In this document: piece by piece, positions 10,277 to 21,557 of the stretch
How the letters are laid out: each line of letters opens with the position of its first letter
How positions within the stretch are numbered: the first letter of the stretch is position 1
Assembly (NCBI GenBank): GCA_024195265.1
Contig: JAJLRJ010000003.1
Location: 24,412,989-24,476,988, forward strand
Direction: 5' to 3'
DNA from: Dendrophyllia cribrosa
Taxonomy: Eukaryota > Cnidaria > Anthozoa > Scleractinia > Dendrophylliidae
Length of the DNA stretch: 64,000 nucleotides
Program-made: the position numbers and the translations under genes
The notes under the pieces: generated by a model
The model's database searches: none
Told to the model about the DNA's origin: nothing
The model's input: only the letters and a program-made list of their open reading frames with translations

Positions 10277-11632
10277 ATGGACATTACCTCTTTATATACC
10301 GTCATCCCCAATGATGAAGGACTTCAAGCACTAAAATATTTTTTCGACCAGCGCTCCATTCAAAACCCAAGCTCAGAAACACTGCTCCGCTTAGCCGAAT
10401 TAGTTTTGACACTTAACTGTTTTTCATTTTCCCAAAACTACTACAAACAAGTTAATGGAGTCGCCATGGGCACCAAAATGGGACCAAGCTACGCTAACCT
10501 TTTTGTAGGCCACATCGAAGACAAATTTTTTAATCAGTACCACGGAACCAAACCCGAACTCTACGGCCGCTACATCGATGATTGCATTGGCGCTACCTCT
10601 TCCAGTAAAGAGGAACTTAATCAATTCATAACTTCTGTCAATACTTTTCATCCAGCTCTAAAATATACCTGGGAAATTTCCGAAACCTCAGTCGCTTTTC
10701 TTGACATTAATATTTCAATCAACGGTAACAGTTTATCCACAAGTGTGCACTACAAACCTACAGATTCCCACAGTTATCTGTTACATTCATCCTCACATCC
10801 ATCGCACGTTAAAAACGCCATTCCGTATTCTCAATTTCTCAGACTTCGACGGCTATGTAGTGATGACTCTGATTTTTCCAACAAATCAGAAGAAATGTGC
10901 CAGTTTTTCAAGAAACGTGGGTACCCTGACTCTGTTGTTAATACGGGCCAACAACGTGCACAACAGATCGACAGACAATCAGCACTACAAACGCCACAGA
11001 AGGAAGAGAACGAGAGAATTCCATTCACCCTCACTTTCCACCCACACAACAACACAGTCAAAAGCATCATTTTAAAAAATTTCAAATTACTCCAAAACGA
11101 CCCCGAAACTGGCAGAATTTTTTCACAACCCCCACTAATTTCATTCAAACGTGACAAAAACATAGGCAACTTTCTAGTTACGAGCGCACTGAAATCTGAC
11201 GATAAACCGGGAACTTTCAAATGCACACGCACACGATGTAACACTTGTCCTTTCATTCACAACGCGGACAAAATAACAGGACCCAAACGATCTATTAAAA
11301 TCACTGATCGTTTTACATGCACCTCCGTAAATGTTATCTACTGCATAACATGTACTTTTTGCAAAAAGATATACATTGGCGAAACAGGGAGGAGACTGGG
11401 CGACCGTTTTCGTGAACATCTCCGAGACGTTGAAAAAAATGACAAAGACGCATCCAAACCAGTCGCGCGCCATTTTAATCTTACTAACCATTCTAAACAA
11501 CACATGACAATCTGCGGCCTTTCCCTACACCAGGGTAACACAGAAAGCCGTAAAAACCTAGAACAAAAAATCATCTTTCAAATCGGCACTCTCAAACCCC
11601 ACGGAATCAACGAACGCTTTTCATTCAACTAA
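10277..11632 (+). CDS. PLE reverse transcriptase with C-terminal GIY-YIG endonuclease, 5'-truncated (right copy)
   Basis: The longest PLE frame in the window, 451 residues from ATG 10277. Upstream codons belong to the antisense of the left copy and are excluded. Visible in order are RT motif A (MDITSLYTVIPN), motif B (GVAMGTKMGPSYANLF), catalytic YIDD, the FLDINI and YKPTDSHSYL thumb region, and a Cys-rich linker (CTRTRCNTCPF). The GIY-YIG nuclease follows (VIYCITCTF, KIYIGETGRRLGDRFREHL) and a terminus ending NERFSFN. Full PLE proteins have an N-terminal extension and earlier RT motifs, missing here. The frame has no stops and matches its partner exactly, so the insertion is recent. The enzyme primes and copies its own RNA at nicked target DNA. 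Confidence 0.9.
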   Translation: MDITSLYTVIPNDEGLQALKYFFDQRSIQNPSSETLLRLAELVLTLNCFSFSQNYYKQVNGVAMGTKMGPSYANLFVGHIEDKFFNQYHGTKPELYGRYIDDCIGATSSSKEELNQFITSVNTFHPALKYTWEISETSVAFLDINISINGNSLSTSVHYKPTDSHSYLLHSSSHPSHVKNAIPYSQFLRLRRLCSDDSDFSNKSEEMCQFFKKRGYPDSVVNTGQQRAQQIDRQSALQTPQKEENERIPFTLTFHPHNNTVKSIILKNFKLLQNDPETGRIFSQPPLISFKRDKNIGNFLVTSALKSDDKPGTFKCTRTRCNTCPFIHNADKITGPKRSIKITDRFTCTSVNVIYCITCTFCKKIYIGETGRRLGDRFREHLRDVEKNDKDASKPVARHFNLTNHSKQHMTICGLSLHQGNTESRKNLEQKIIFQIGTLKPHGINERFSFN

Positions 11633-11728
11633 TTTACATTTGTTTTTCACATCACCAAATTTCCACCAATAGCGTAGCTCCACCGCTTACTATATAAAAC
11701 CACACACTACCCACAATTCCTTGATTCG

Positions 11729-11762
11729 CTCCGACGAAGGGCTAGCGCTCGAAACGTCAGCT
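11729..11762 (+). ncRNA. Hammerhead-ribozyme-like motif of the PLE (mirror copy at 9025-9057 minus)
   Basis: The order CCGACGA, a GGGC/GCTC pairable stem, GAAAC and GTC follows the CUGANGA-stem II-GAAA-stem III layout of hammerhead ribozymes reported from PLEs. The second core base is C rather than U, and one extra A precedes stem II, so activity is doubtful. The motif sits about 100 bp after the PLE stop codon. It occurs in both inverted copies. Confidence 0.4.
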
Positions 11763-12108
11763 ATTTGAATCTTTTTACGGTGGTCAATTTACCTTATCGA
11801 CTCAGTCGATAAAACTAAATTCTCACAGTAAAAGAGGACATTTTTAACGCCATGAACTGATGTTTCGCTTTTGGAGTCTTTTCATGGAAAATTTAAACCG
11901 ATCTAAGGACTTCAAATGGATTTATCAACATAAACACGGATAAAATATTAAAATATAAACTTGCTAATTACTTGTACGTTGCTGGTTCTTAACCAGCGCC
12001 ATCGGGAATCGCTGGCTGGCGTTCGAATCCGGGTAAAAACATCGAAATTATTAGGTGAACCCTTGTTCGTTTGTCTAACGATGGAGTCACTTTGAGATGT
12101 TGATCGCG

Positions 12109-12144
12109 ACGTTTCGACTGCTATTACTGTTAGTCTTCATCAGG
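12109..12144 (-). ncRNA. Hammerhead-like motif with consensus core
   Basis: On the minus strand CTGATGA, then A, a GACT/AGTC pairable stem, then GAAACGTC. The conserved boxes match the hammerhead core exactly except for one extra A before stem II. It belongs to the decayed PLE at 12060-13470 but points the other way, suggesting that this copy too was inserted as inverted pieces. The folding was judged by eye only. Confidence 0.4.
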
Positions 12145-12372
12145 CAATGAGGTCGATTGGTAACGTTGGTTTGTTGCTATTGGTGCATTTCGTGTCAACA
12201 CTTTCGCTTATGATTTATCTGCTTACTTAGCAGTCATGTCCCCACTGACAGGTAAATCAGACTATGTAGTAAGTTGCTAACTTTACTCATTTCGTGTCCA
12301 CCATTAACCGTGAAAAAGTGCAGACAATAAAAGCATGGTATGTTTTGACGTAGAGTCGCTCAGTTTACCAAT

Positions 12373-13467
12373 GTGCCGATCGAAGGTGACGTACAGGTGA
12401 TCTTGCAAAAACTAGAGAGTGATCCCGGCCTTGCTGATGGCACAACGCTTACACCGACACAGATTGCCGACCTCTTGAATTTCGTCTTGGGATCTACGCA
12501 TTTCCAGGACGATGGGTCGATTTACGAACAAAAATACGAAACAGCCATTCTCCGTGGTTATAGCAAACCTTTACATGGAAGAGTTTGAAGAACAGGCAAT
12601 AGCAACTGCGCCATATAAACCTAAGATCCTAAGATCTATGTAGATGACATGTGGCATTTACCATCCTAGATCAAAACAATGTTGACGGCTTCTTAATACA
12701 ACATCTCAATAATCAGCAGCCTACCATTCGTTTTACCATAAAAACAGAGAAAGACAACATTATCCTTTTTCTCGACACGTCAGTTACAAGGACTCAGACG
12801 GCTTTCTCACAACCAGTGTATATGGGAAAGCCACTTATACTGGCCAATACCTGGCCTATGATTCACACCATCCTCAGACAGTTAAGCGTGGTATTGTTAC
12901 ATTTCTGTATGATCGAGCCAAACACCTCATCACTAGACCATCAAACTCCAAAGAAAAGAAACTCTTGTCGTCAGTTCTTGTTTCTAACGGATATCCTTCC
13001 TCGTTTGTGCAAAAGACCACAAAGACAAAAAGACCAACAGTCAAGGAGGAACCCACGCAGGATTTTAAATCTACACCGGTTTTACCCTATCAAAGGTGTA
13101 TTGGAGGTTCTTCGCCGCTCCCTACAACAACAAGGTGTACGCACTATACTGTTTTCAAATCTGACACAACGCTGAGGTCAAACACTTGGTGCGACCTAAA
13201 GACATCCTTGACTCTAATAAACAAGACGGTGTTGTCTATACGATTCCTTGCGAATGCGGCAAAAGTGTACAGTATATCGTGGAAACAGGGAGGTCTATGC
13301 ATGAAAGGATAAAAGAACGCGATAGAGACATACGGCTTGCTCATACTCAAATCTCCGCGGTTTCGGAATACAATTTGGAACGAGGTTGAGTTTATCGACC
13401 ATGACCCACACTGGTACACCCGTAGGGTTAAAGAGGCCATCCACATAAGACTTAATCCTAATTCATG
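12373..13467 (+). pseudogene. Decayed second PLE family member
   Basis: Fragments in shifting frames follow PLE order. 12373-12588 gives GDVQVILQKLESDP and TLTPTQIADLLNFVLGSTHF. From 12651 come FTILDQNNVDGF and NNQQPTIRFT (region around RT motif C and after). Near 12965 comes SSVLVSNGYPSSFVQKTTK. From 13186 come VVYTIPCECGK and ETGRSMHERIKERDRDIRLA, the GIY-YIG part. RT motif B is deleted and at least three frameshifts are needed, so it is dead. The family differs from the palindromic copy at 8907-11823. Confidence 0.75.
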
Positions 13468-13512
13468 TTAACAGAGATGGTATTCAAAACGTCGGGATCA
13501 ACGTCTCAAAGT

Positions 13513-13651
13513 GAGATAGTGGGGAACGCTCGAAGTAAAAAAACAGGAAGAGAAAATCGTGGGGAACTGGGGAGAGGACGGTCGGCACCCTCTCCCCAGT
13601 TCCCCCGCGATTTTTTCCCTTCTTTTTACTTCGCGCGTTCCCCACTATCTC
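13513..13651. mobile_element. Palindromic MITE, about 60-bp arms
   Basis: GAGATAGTGGGGAACGC ... GGGGAACTGGGGAGAGG pairs with CCTCTCCCCAGTTCCCCC ... GCGTTCCCCACTATCTC. A single-arm copy occurs at 20083-20145, including the adjoining GGAACAGGCTAC, so this is a dispersed family. Confidence 0.8.
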
Positions 13652-13765
13652 GGAGCCGGGAACAGGCTACCTTTTATAACAAATAGGCAAAAAACTGCGT
13701 GGCAGTTGTGACACAATAAATAATGGAAATGTTAATGAGAAAAGTGCCGAAAATTTGAAAGTTTA

Positions 13766-13800
13766 AAGACGTTTCGGGCTTAGCCCTTCTTCAGTGAAAT
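13766..13800 (-). ncRNA. Hammerhead-like motif in a PLE 3' remnant
   Basis: Minus strand: CTGAAGA, A, a perfect GGGC-TAA-GCCC stem-loop, GAAACGTC. It fits the hammerhead box order, again with one extra A before stem II. No PLE coding sequence adjoins it, so about 13690-13800 is probably an isolated PLE end. Confidence 0.4.
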
Positions 13801-16095
13801 GTCAATTTATAACAACTATTATCGTCGATTCCTCTGCCAGAGCTGCTTTCGCCAGGCGTGGAAAGAGGTGAAATATCAAGCTTTTCCCGAAACCGGTCGG
13901 CAGAATCGCGAAGACATCTTTACCACGCGCCAAGGCATTCTTGTTGCTCTTTCCTGAGCACTTCTATATTAGGAAAATCGCGCAGACATTCGTCCATTCT
14001 CGTCCCCAGAGCTCCACGGTTTTCTTTAAATTGCGTCTCGTGTAGCTCTGGTAACGGACGAAAATTTGAATTTTTTGATTGGCCGTTTAAAAATGAATAA
14101 GCAACAAGGTAAAAAATTTTACGCCTCTATGCATAAGGTTTTACTTCCGGTTGAATTTCAAATGTTGAAGTCCTATGACTACATCAACAAAACCAACGTT
14201 TTAATTTCAACGCATTCAACAACCAATGTCACGCAGTTTTGTTTGGTTTAGCCGGTAAAGATATGGCTGTTAAATTTCAAAGTATAACGGGATCTGATTG
14301 TGGCTAAATATGAGCGATTCGTTTCCGAAAATAATCAGTACGTGTCTTGGAAGACGAAGCTATAAGCGGCCACGAATATTGAAGAAGCATGTTGCTTGCA
14401 ACAGGGACGAGTATTAATTAAAGGAGAGGCAGAAATCCTGAAGAAAGCCCAAGGGTGAAAAGAAATATTACCACTAGGTTACCCATTTTAAATAACAACT
14501 TGTTATTTAAAATGCAACAACAACAACGCTATCAGCACTCTCGTAAGCAAGTTATATTTTCTTTATCAGGCAGTACTCTTTGCTACAACTTGAAATACAA
14601 ATCTTGACTAGGGAAACGTAGGGTCACTCGACGCCCAATTAAAATAACATGAAACGAATGCAAAACAAAAATTCCTCGATATTTCTTACCACTGTTCGAT
14701 GAAATAAGCCTAATCAATGACCACAGCGTGTCCATCAACAAACTTAGCTGTCCCATCAACTGATTTGGTCGGATATAATAGCGTTCAGTGGCGAAACGAT
14801 AAATACACAACTCCCAAACGAAAGAAATAGGTTGACTTATCGAGGAATTTCTAAAACCAGTAGGAAAAATACAAAGACAATTTTTCTTCTAAATAACAGC
14901 AGCACGTAAAGCTTTTCTTCTTTCCTTTTTAGCGCGATGTTTTCCTGTAATTGTTAAGTCTTGTACCTGACTCGTCCCCAGTCGTCTTTCAATTAACGAG
15001 AGGAGCGCGAGGTGTGATGGGAAGGAGGAAAGAGGGGAGACGACTGGCAGATCCTGTTTTCAAGATGGCGGACGAAATAATGGCGGACGGTGGTGAAATT
15101 CTAAATTTGGAAAATAGGCCGTTCCATCGGGCCTTTTTGAGTCGGAAGTTACCTTGCCCTCATATTCTATGTAGAGCCGAGCTCGGTTGAGCATTTTATG
15201 AGAAAACAGGGCTGGATCAAAATGATGAAAACTTCGAACAAGAAGCGTGGCGATCGGCGAGGAGACCAAAAAATTATCACGTACAGTGTGGCTATCCACT
15301 CATCGCCTGACCGAGGTTTGTAGCTTCTATTGTTATCTTAATCCGCATTTTCACGCTACATATTGGACATTTTGAATAATTTATAAGCTTAAACTTTATG
15401 ATTTGCATATGTTGCAATCTGAACAAGTAGTGTTATAATATTTTTAATATCAGTTCGTTTCTTTAATATATACTCAGGGCTACGAATGTTTAACGGTTGC
15501 GGGATGTGCTGGCCTTGAAATGGTCGCTAAAGATACAATGGAGTGTGCATGCCTTCGCGTCCTTTCAGCTCACACCAGAACATACATACATAGTATGGTT
15601 ATGAAAGAAAGAAGACAACGCTACACAGTTGTACGGGATGTCGGGGGAGAGAAGTAAAGCACATGAAAATAACTGCCATCGAAGCCAAAAGGATGGACTT
15701 AATAATAAGGAACTCGAAGATAGTAAATGTAGTTATTTTTTTTAGAGATTCATCTTTCTCAAAGAAAGCAAATCAACTGTACAGTATGTCATGTTATTTT
15801 ATTTTTCATTAAATACAAGCTAATACAAGACTGATTTCTGTAAACTGTTTAGTATTTCATGTTGCCTTGTACACTGCTTTGATGGTCGTATGTCCCTCAT
15901 CTGCCTGAAAAAAGCTTTTAAAATACAAAACCATGTCAACATTGCTATTTTGTCCTCCAGATGTTGAAATCTTTTTAAATATAAAGGCAAACCCTTTATA
16001 TTTTTCTCTCTGTCTCAACTATTTTGTTTTTGTTTTGATTCTCTTTACCCTATGTCTTTGCCCTCTTGTTTTGTGGTTTTGTGGCTTATAAAATT
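13801..16095. other. Gene-free stretch with repeat fragments
   Basis: The segment near 13998-14012 (ATTCTCGTCCCCAGAGC) recurs at 19493-19552 and 19715-19730. The segment 14951-15000 (CTGACTCGTCCCCAGTCGTC) recurs inverted near 18750-18780. Short frames, for example 15060-15299, resemble nothing known. No exons were identified. Confidence 0.4.
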
Positions 16096-16182
16096 TGTGT
16101 AAAGCGCTTTTGATCATTTTAATGTTAAAAGGCGCTATATTAAGTGAATAAATTATTATTATTATTAAATTATTATTATTCA
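16096..16182 (+). mobile_element. SINE/LINE 3' tail with ATT repeats
   Basis: GTAAAGCGCTTTTGATC, AAAGGCGCTATATTAAGTG and then (ATT)n match the tail shape shared by many animal SINEs and L2/CR1-type LINEs. No tRNA-like head was found upstream. Confidence 0.5.
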
Positions 16183-16259
16183 TATACTGGTTAAACAAAA
16201 TCACAGTTTTTCACTGCAGACACCCTCGATGCAACACTGAACTGTACTTCATATATTAT

Positions 16260-17965
16260 CTTGTACACTGCTTTTCTGTACTGGGTTGTACATGTATGTC
16301 CCTCATCTGCCTGAAAAAGTTTTTTCTAGTCAACATTACTATTTTGCCTTCCAGATGTTATATACTGTAACTATTATAAGGACAAACCCTATATTATTTT
16401 TTCACATATTTTGTTTTCTTAACCTTATGCCCTTGCCCCTACCCTCTTATTTTGTGGTTACTCTCTTATACCATACTTACTGCAATAAGTGCCCTGGGTG
16501 CTTATTTCATTTTGGGACCTTGAGGTTGGGTGCTCGCCATATTCAAGGTGGGTGGTTATTTTAGGGTTGGTGCTCATTATTTTTTCAACATTTTCAGAAA
16601 ATGAGGACATTTTTACAGAATAACAAAACAAAGGATAACAAGTATATTTCGCTTCAACCAAATAAAACAATAAAACAAAACTCAGACTCAAACATGAATA
16701 AGGCATAAACAGTATAAACAGTTCATTAAAAATCTGAGCTTTGAACGGTCAGTCAAGGAATTAAATTAAAAGCCAATTTCGGGAACATAATTGATGCCCC
16801 TCTTACTTCAAGATGGACTAGTACAAAAATGTTTTTGAGGTGTGGGTGGGGAGGGTGGTAAGGGGTGGGCGCTTAATTTTTTTGGCTTTCAGAGTGGGCA
16901 ATTATTTGGGGTGGGCGATTATTTGAAGGTAGGCACTTTATCGAATAAGTATGGTATACAAATTCAACAAAAATATTAAAACAAAGTTTTGGTATCCTGA
17001 CTGCAATACAAGCAACTTTGGTGCAGTACCCTATGCCCTTGTCCCCTACCCACTTGTTTTGTGGTTTTTAAATCAGCCTGGCTCTCTGATATACAGATCA
17101 AACAAATTAAATGTAATAAAAAGTTTTAATGTCCAGACGGCATTACAGACACCCTCAATCAATGCAACATAAAACATGTCCACATTGCTAATCCACATAA
17201 CTATTTTGCCCTCCAGTTGTTATAAAATTTCATATACAAGAACAAACCCTTACATATATTTTTTTCTCTCTGCCTTCACGTTTTTGTTTTTGTCACCTTA
17301 TGCCCTTGCGCACTACCCTCTCATTTTGTGGTTTTCAAATCTACCCGACTCTCTTATATAGAAATTAAACAAAATGATATTAAGACACAGTTTCAATATC
17401 CTGACAGCAATACAGACACCTTCAATTTTCAAGGCAAACCCTGTACACATTATGCCCTTGTCCCTGCCCTCTTGTTTTGGGGTTTTTAAATCTACCAGGC
17501 CCTCTCATATACAAATTAAAAATATGATATACAGTCCAACCTCTATTTTAAAAGCAGCCCTCTATTTAGCGGTCACCCTCTATTAAGCGGTCACTTAACA
17601 AATCCCTGGAATTAAATCACTCGTATTTACTGTAAACTTGACCTCTTTTAAGCAGTCACCTCTAAGCGGTCAGTTGGCTATTCCCCAAGAGTGACCACTT
17701 AATAGAGGTTTGACTGTATATTTGAACACAGTTTTGGTATCCTGACAACAATAAACACCCTCAATGCAACACCCTATGCCCTTGCCCTCTTGTTTTGTGT
17801 TTTTTTAAATCTACCAGACTCTCTCGTGTACAAATTAAAGTAAACAAAATTATATATATTTCAACACAGTTTTGGTATCCTGACAACAATACAGATACCC
17901 TCAATGCGACACCCTATGCCCTTGCCCTCTTGTTTTATGATTTTTAAATCATCCTGACTCTCTTA
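16260..17965. repeat. Degenerate tandem repeats, about 140-bp unit in the best-preserved part
   Basis: A module of CACCCTATGCCCTTGCCCTC, TTGTTTTGTG, AAATCTACCAGACTCTCT and GTTTTGGTATCCTGACA recurs about seven times with variable spacing. Adjacent copies near 17771 and 17912 are 141 bp apart. A related piece lies earlier near 15940-16080, and possibly another at 47090-47150. The frames in it are chance. Confidence 0.65.
17530..17720. mobile_element. Tc1/mariner-type MITE (TACAGTC...GACTGTA)
   Basis: Ends TACAGTCCAACCTCTATT and AATAGAGGTTTGACTGTA are inverted, flanked by TA, and enclose AAGCGGTCAC-rich sequence. This is the usual look of Tigger/mariner-derived MITEs. It is nested in the degenerate tandem repeats. 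Confidence 0.7.
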
Positions 17966-18009
17966 TATACAGGTTAAAAAATATGTTATTAAAACAACCA
18001 GACAGCAAT

Positions 18010-18330
18010 ATAGACTAATACAGACAATACAATACAATACTTTATTTTCACATTTCCATGACATTTTTTGTTACAAGAAAATATATATCTAGCTAAACTA
18101 AAATTACTAAAACAATAGGACGAATAACTAAATATAAATATCGTTTAAGGAAATGCCTAGCGTCTAAGTAAACCATACAGTTTTCTAGTTAGACACTAGT
18201 CTTGTGTAGTTTCAATTCACATGTAGACATCTATTACAAACACATAAACACACACACTGCACACAAATAGCAAAAACAGCAAAAAAAGATAGCGAAAATT
18301 AGAAGACGATTGGGGTTGGACATTATATCT
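18010..18330 (-). mobile_element. Probable LINE 3' end, minus strand
   Basis: On the minus strand the stretch ends AATAAAGTATTGTATTGTAT, a polyadenylation-like signal followed by short tandem repeats, as CR1/L2-like LINEs do. No coding part was recognised. Confidence 0.35.
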
Positions 18331-18803
18331 GATTCGACAACGCAGCACTCATCTACAGAAAATACATGGCATGTACGCCTTTAACTCAATGCTTTTCAAT
18401 CGTGAAAATATATATTGTGTTAAAGTCTTACTAAAGAAGAAAGATGAGGATTTTTGTCACTTCCACCAGCTCCGCCGGACGCCATTTTGCAAATCCAAAA
18501 GGCTACTCGAAGAAAAAACTTCTCTTAACTTCCAACACCGCAGAAATTACACTGATCTACTTGTATTACAATTCTTCACATGTACAAGTACGAAAAAACG
18601 CCAGAAAAAGCCAATGCCAACTTTTCGACTGCTTTGCCAACTTTTCGACACAGGATTTGCCAGTCGTTTCTCCCTTCTCCCTTCTTCCTTCCCGTCATCC
18701 CCTTCGTTAAAGAGCCCGTTCTAGTCTTCCACGCCGAATACTAATACGGAGAGACGACTGAGGACGAGTCAGGTCTTGTACAGTCCTTTCGAACCAACCC
18801 GTC

Positions 18804-19454
18804 CTCCTCTCTGAATTAACGATCGTTAATTCTTAAATTGCTCCGAATTAACGATTATAGTTAATTCCGAACACTGACAGTCTGAAAGGAATTCTGGGAA
18901 ATCAGCATTTTTGTTGAAAAAGAACAATCCTTAGTGTTCGGACAGGACTCGAACCTACGACCCTACGACCCTTCGCTGACTTATCCTCTCGTCTAACCAC
19001 TGGACCACCACGCTGCTGGTTGAGCAAACCTCAATTTTTTAACATAATAAAATTCATGTGCTTATTCTACACCCTTTAGTAAGCCTATAAAATCACTCGC
19101 TTGAGAATAATTTTAGAAAGTAAATGAAAAAGCTTGATCACCAAACCTCAGCAAAAAGCTAACCATTTGAAATCAGCGCTTAGGCCTAATCACTGTAGAT
19201 CAATGATATTCTATGTAAGACTCAAATAAATATCTTGCAGATATAATTTCCCATCGCCTTGTTGTTCGGTAGTCTAGTGGTAAGAAGACGTTCCTAGTAG
19301 CGGTAGTTCCGGGTTCGAATCCCGTAGTCCAAATAACATGTTTTTTTTTATTTCTTCTTTTCTGAAATGTCCTGGGAACAGTGTTCGGAATTAACTATAA
19401 TCATTAATTCGGAGCAATTTAAGAATTAACGATAATCGTTAATTCAGAGAGGAG
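18804..19454. mobile_element. Inverted-repeat element carrying two tRNA-like sequences
   Basis: Arms of about 75 bp (18804-18876 and 19379-19454) are inverted copies rich in ATTAACGATNNTCGTTAATT palindromes. Between them lie two RNA polymerase III-like units. The first, on the minus strand (about 18938-19012), has A box TGGTCCAGTGG and B box GGTTCGAGTCC. The second, on the plus strand (about 19262-19333), has TAGTCTAGTGG and GGTTCGAATCC. In neither do the 5' and 3' acceptor strands pair, so they are tRNA-derived SINE heads or tRNA pseudogenes rather than tRNA genes. Confidence 0.65.
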
Positions 19455-19879
19455 ATCATGTTGTTTCGAACGCCATTCCACACACACACAACATTCTCGT
19501 CTCCAGAGCTCAACCAAACGAAACGAAGGCTCTGGGGACGAGAATGCACCCACGAAAGGTTTTTTTATTTCCGGTTTCTTGCACTGAGCAAGCGCAATGG
19601 TACATTAATTCATTAAGCATGCGCTAACGGATGTCGTGGATTTTACGACATCCGGAAGGCACTGTTACCAGAGCCCTTCGTTTTTTCCGCTGACCAAACG
19701 AAACGAAGGCTCTGGGGACGAGAATGACATTCGTCCAAAATATTACATAACTTTGATTCCTCTTCATCACGCGCTTGGATCGCGTACGCCATCGTTATGA
19801 TTGATAAGAATAATGTGCATAGCGAGGTGTTGACATTACCTGTCAAAACGGACCAATCAGAGGGTATACCAGGAGCTGG

Positions 19880-20040
19880 TATAGAGCGTTTTCACTCACG
19901 TGACCTTCAGTCCCGTGGGACTCAAACTGACAAAGGCCATGGCAGCCATGTTGGTGTTCCTAACAAAAGAAGTTAATTAAAATTCTTTTGTATGGGAACA
20001 CCAATATGGCGGCTATGACGTCAAGTGAAAACGCTCTATA
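19880..20040. mobile_element. MITE family GAGCGTTTTCAC, copy 1
   Basis: TATAGAGCGTTTTCAC at the left and GTGAAAACGCTCTATA at the right are inverted; the flank is TA. The body contains ATGGCAGCCATGTTGG and CCAATATGGCGGC. A copy almost identical in length and sequence lies at 42673-42830, and a diverged reversed one at 32735-32892. Confidence 0.85.
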
Positions 20041-21557
20041 CCGGAAAGAGCTTTTTAAAGAAATGTTTACAGGCTCCACCGACCACCCTCTCCCCAGTTC
20101 CTCCCGCGATTTTTCCCTTTTTTTACTTCGCGCGTTCCCCACTATCTCGGAGCCTGGAACAGGCTACAAAGTGACTCCATCGTGAGACAAATGTACAAGC
20201 GCCGGTTCACCTATCTTACACACCACGATGAACAACAACCACATTTTTAATGCATCGAAATTGTTTTATTTTATTTTCTCTTTCTTTTATTTTTAAATGG
20301 AAATTCGATGAAGCCTTGGCAACCTTTATCGGAAAGTCTTAACTTAAGTTCTTTATTTCTAAATAAAGAAATATGTGGCGAGTTTTGTCATTAAATCTAT
20401 TGGCGACCCCATTTTAGAAATAAAGGAAGTCGACAAATGCAAGCTCAAAATCGTTTTAGCAGCCCACCTGGGTTGATCTCTTGTAATTGATCAGTGAATA
20501 AACAGGGACTTTTTGCCGGGAGTTTAGCTCCATGGCTGACTGAGAGGTGCCCTGCTTAACAGAGATCTTTTACATCAAGTGGATCACTGGGCTCACGGAG
20601 CAGATTTTAAAGTGAGGGGGCTAAAGTGAGCGCGAAAGCGTGAGCCGCCTAGGGGGTCCGGGAGCATGCTCCCCGGGAAATTCTGAAGGTCAGTCGTCTA
20701 AAATTGGCTTAAAATGCATCAAAAATTGCTAATCGTATGTCGAATGACACAATGTATTTAATGGGTAACTCATCTGTAACACTGCCATTTATATCAGTTA
20801 ATAAACCAACATGTCCGTGCATCGCAAGCTCACGGAACATAACGGGTAGAAGCTTTTTCAACACCTACTAACTTGACAGACCTGAGCCTTTTCTAAACAT
20901 TGCAACAAACACAACGAACAAATTAAAATAACCGCTCCCGTAGGAACTATTGATGACAACGATAAAAAATAACGGCTGAGTATCATGACATATAAGATTC
21001 AACTAGAGGTTACAGATTGTAATGATAATGCTGCGAGCAGATGCTGGGCAGTAAAACATAACGGAAACAGTAAATGTACATACAGATTTTGATAATTTCA
21101 TAAATTTATTTATTGGGTCAACTACCATCATTTTCGAATTACATAACATTATAAGTAGTTCTTTGTGATCCACTGTTCAATCGGCAAACTCTGAGCACGT
21201 AACAACGCTGAAAAACTCATAAGAGAACATTGCCTTCCCCGTGAAATGACACTAAATCGTTCGTGACCTTGATGAATGCTCCCAGCAACAAATAAGTTTG
21301 AATTGGCATGATACATTTGCAAATAGAAACACTTACTTTGAAATCGAAGAAAAGAAGCGAGCACGTGCTATGGACGGCGAAAGACGCATCCAGAGCCAGG
21401 CGCATCATGACACCGCTGGACGTACGCTTGCTCAAAATCATCGTGACAAACAACAATCGAGACTGCCTCCTGCATAACATAAGGCGCAGGGAACCCAAGG
21501 AACCACAGGCAACCCAAAGATTAGTGTGCTACTCGCCTGGGGGCTCGCAGAAATAAG
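20041..21557. other. Gene-free stretch
   Basis: 20083-20145 is half of the palindromic MITE seen at 13513. 20165-20213 is an inverted remnant of the PLE end seen at 12054-12100 (shared GATGGAGTCACTTTG). 20640-20700 carries a GGGGGTCCGGGAGCATGCTC motif common in dispersed repeats. No exon was recognised. Confidence 0.45.

Larger units (their letters stand above)
8907..11823. mobile_element. Penelope-like element arranged as two inverted copies, with 13-bp flanking direct repeat
   Basis: Two PLE copies meet head to head: the left one reads on the minus strand and the right one on the plus strand. Arms 8963-10258 and 10529-11824 are co-linear without indels and almost identical; I saw one base difference, near 10085. 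The spacer (10259-10528) is the extra 5' part of the right copy's RT. CACAGTAAAAGAG occurs at 8894-8906 and 11824-11836, consistent with a target-site duplication of the whole unit. Partially inverted tandem copies are a known PLE insertion outcome. Confidence 0.85.

Noticed and set aside
11975..12040. Possible tRNA-derived SINE head with GTTCGAATCC
   Set aside because: Only the B box is convincing; no A box at the right distance.
18938..19012. tRNA gene on the minus strand
   Set aside because: A and B boxes are present but the acceptor strands do not pair; kept only as a tRNA-like part of a repeat.
19262..19333. tRNA gene on the plus strand
   Set aside because: The D and T arms look good, but the acceptor stem does not pair and the T stem has a mismatch.
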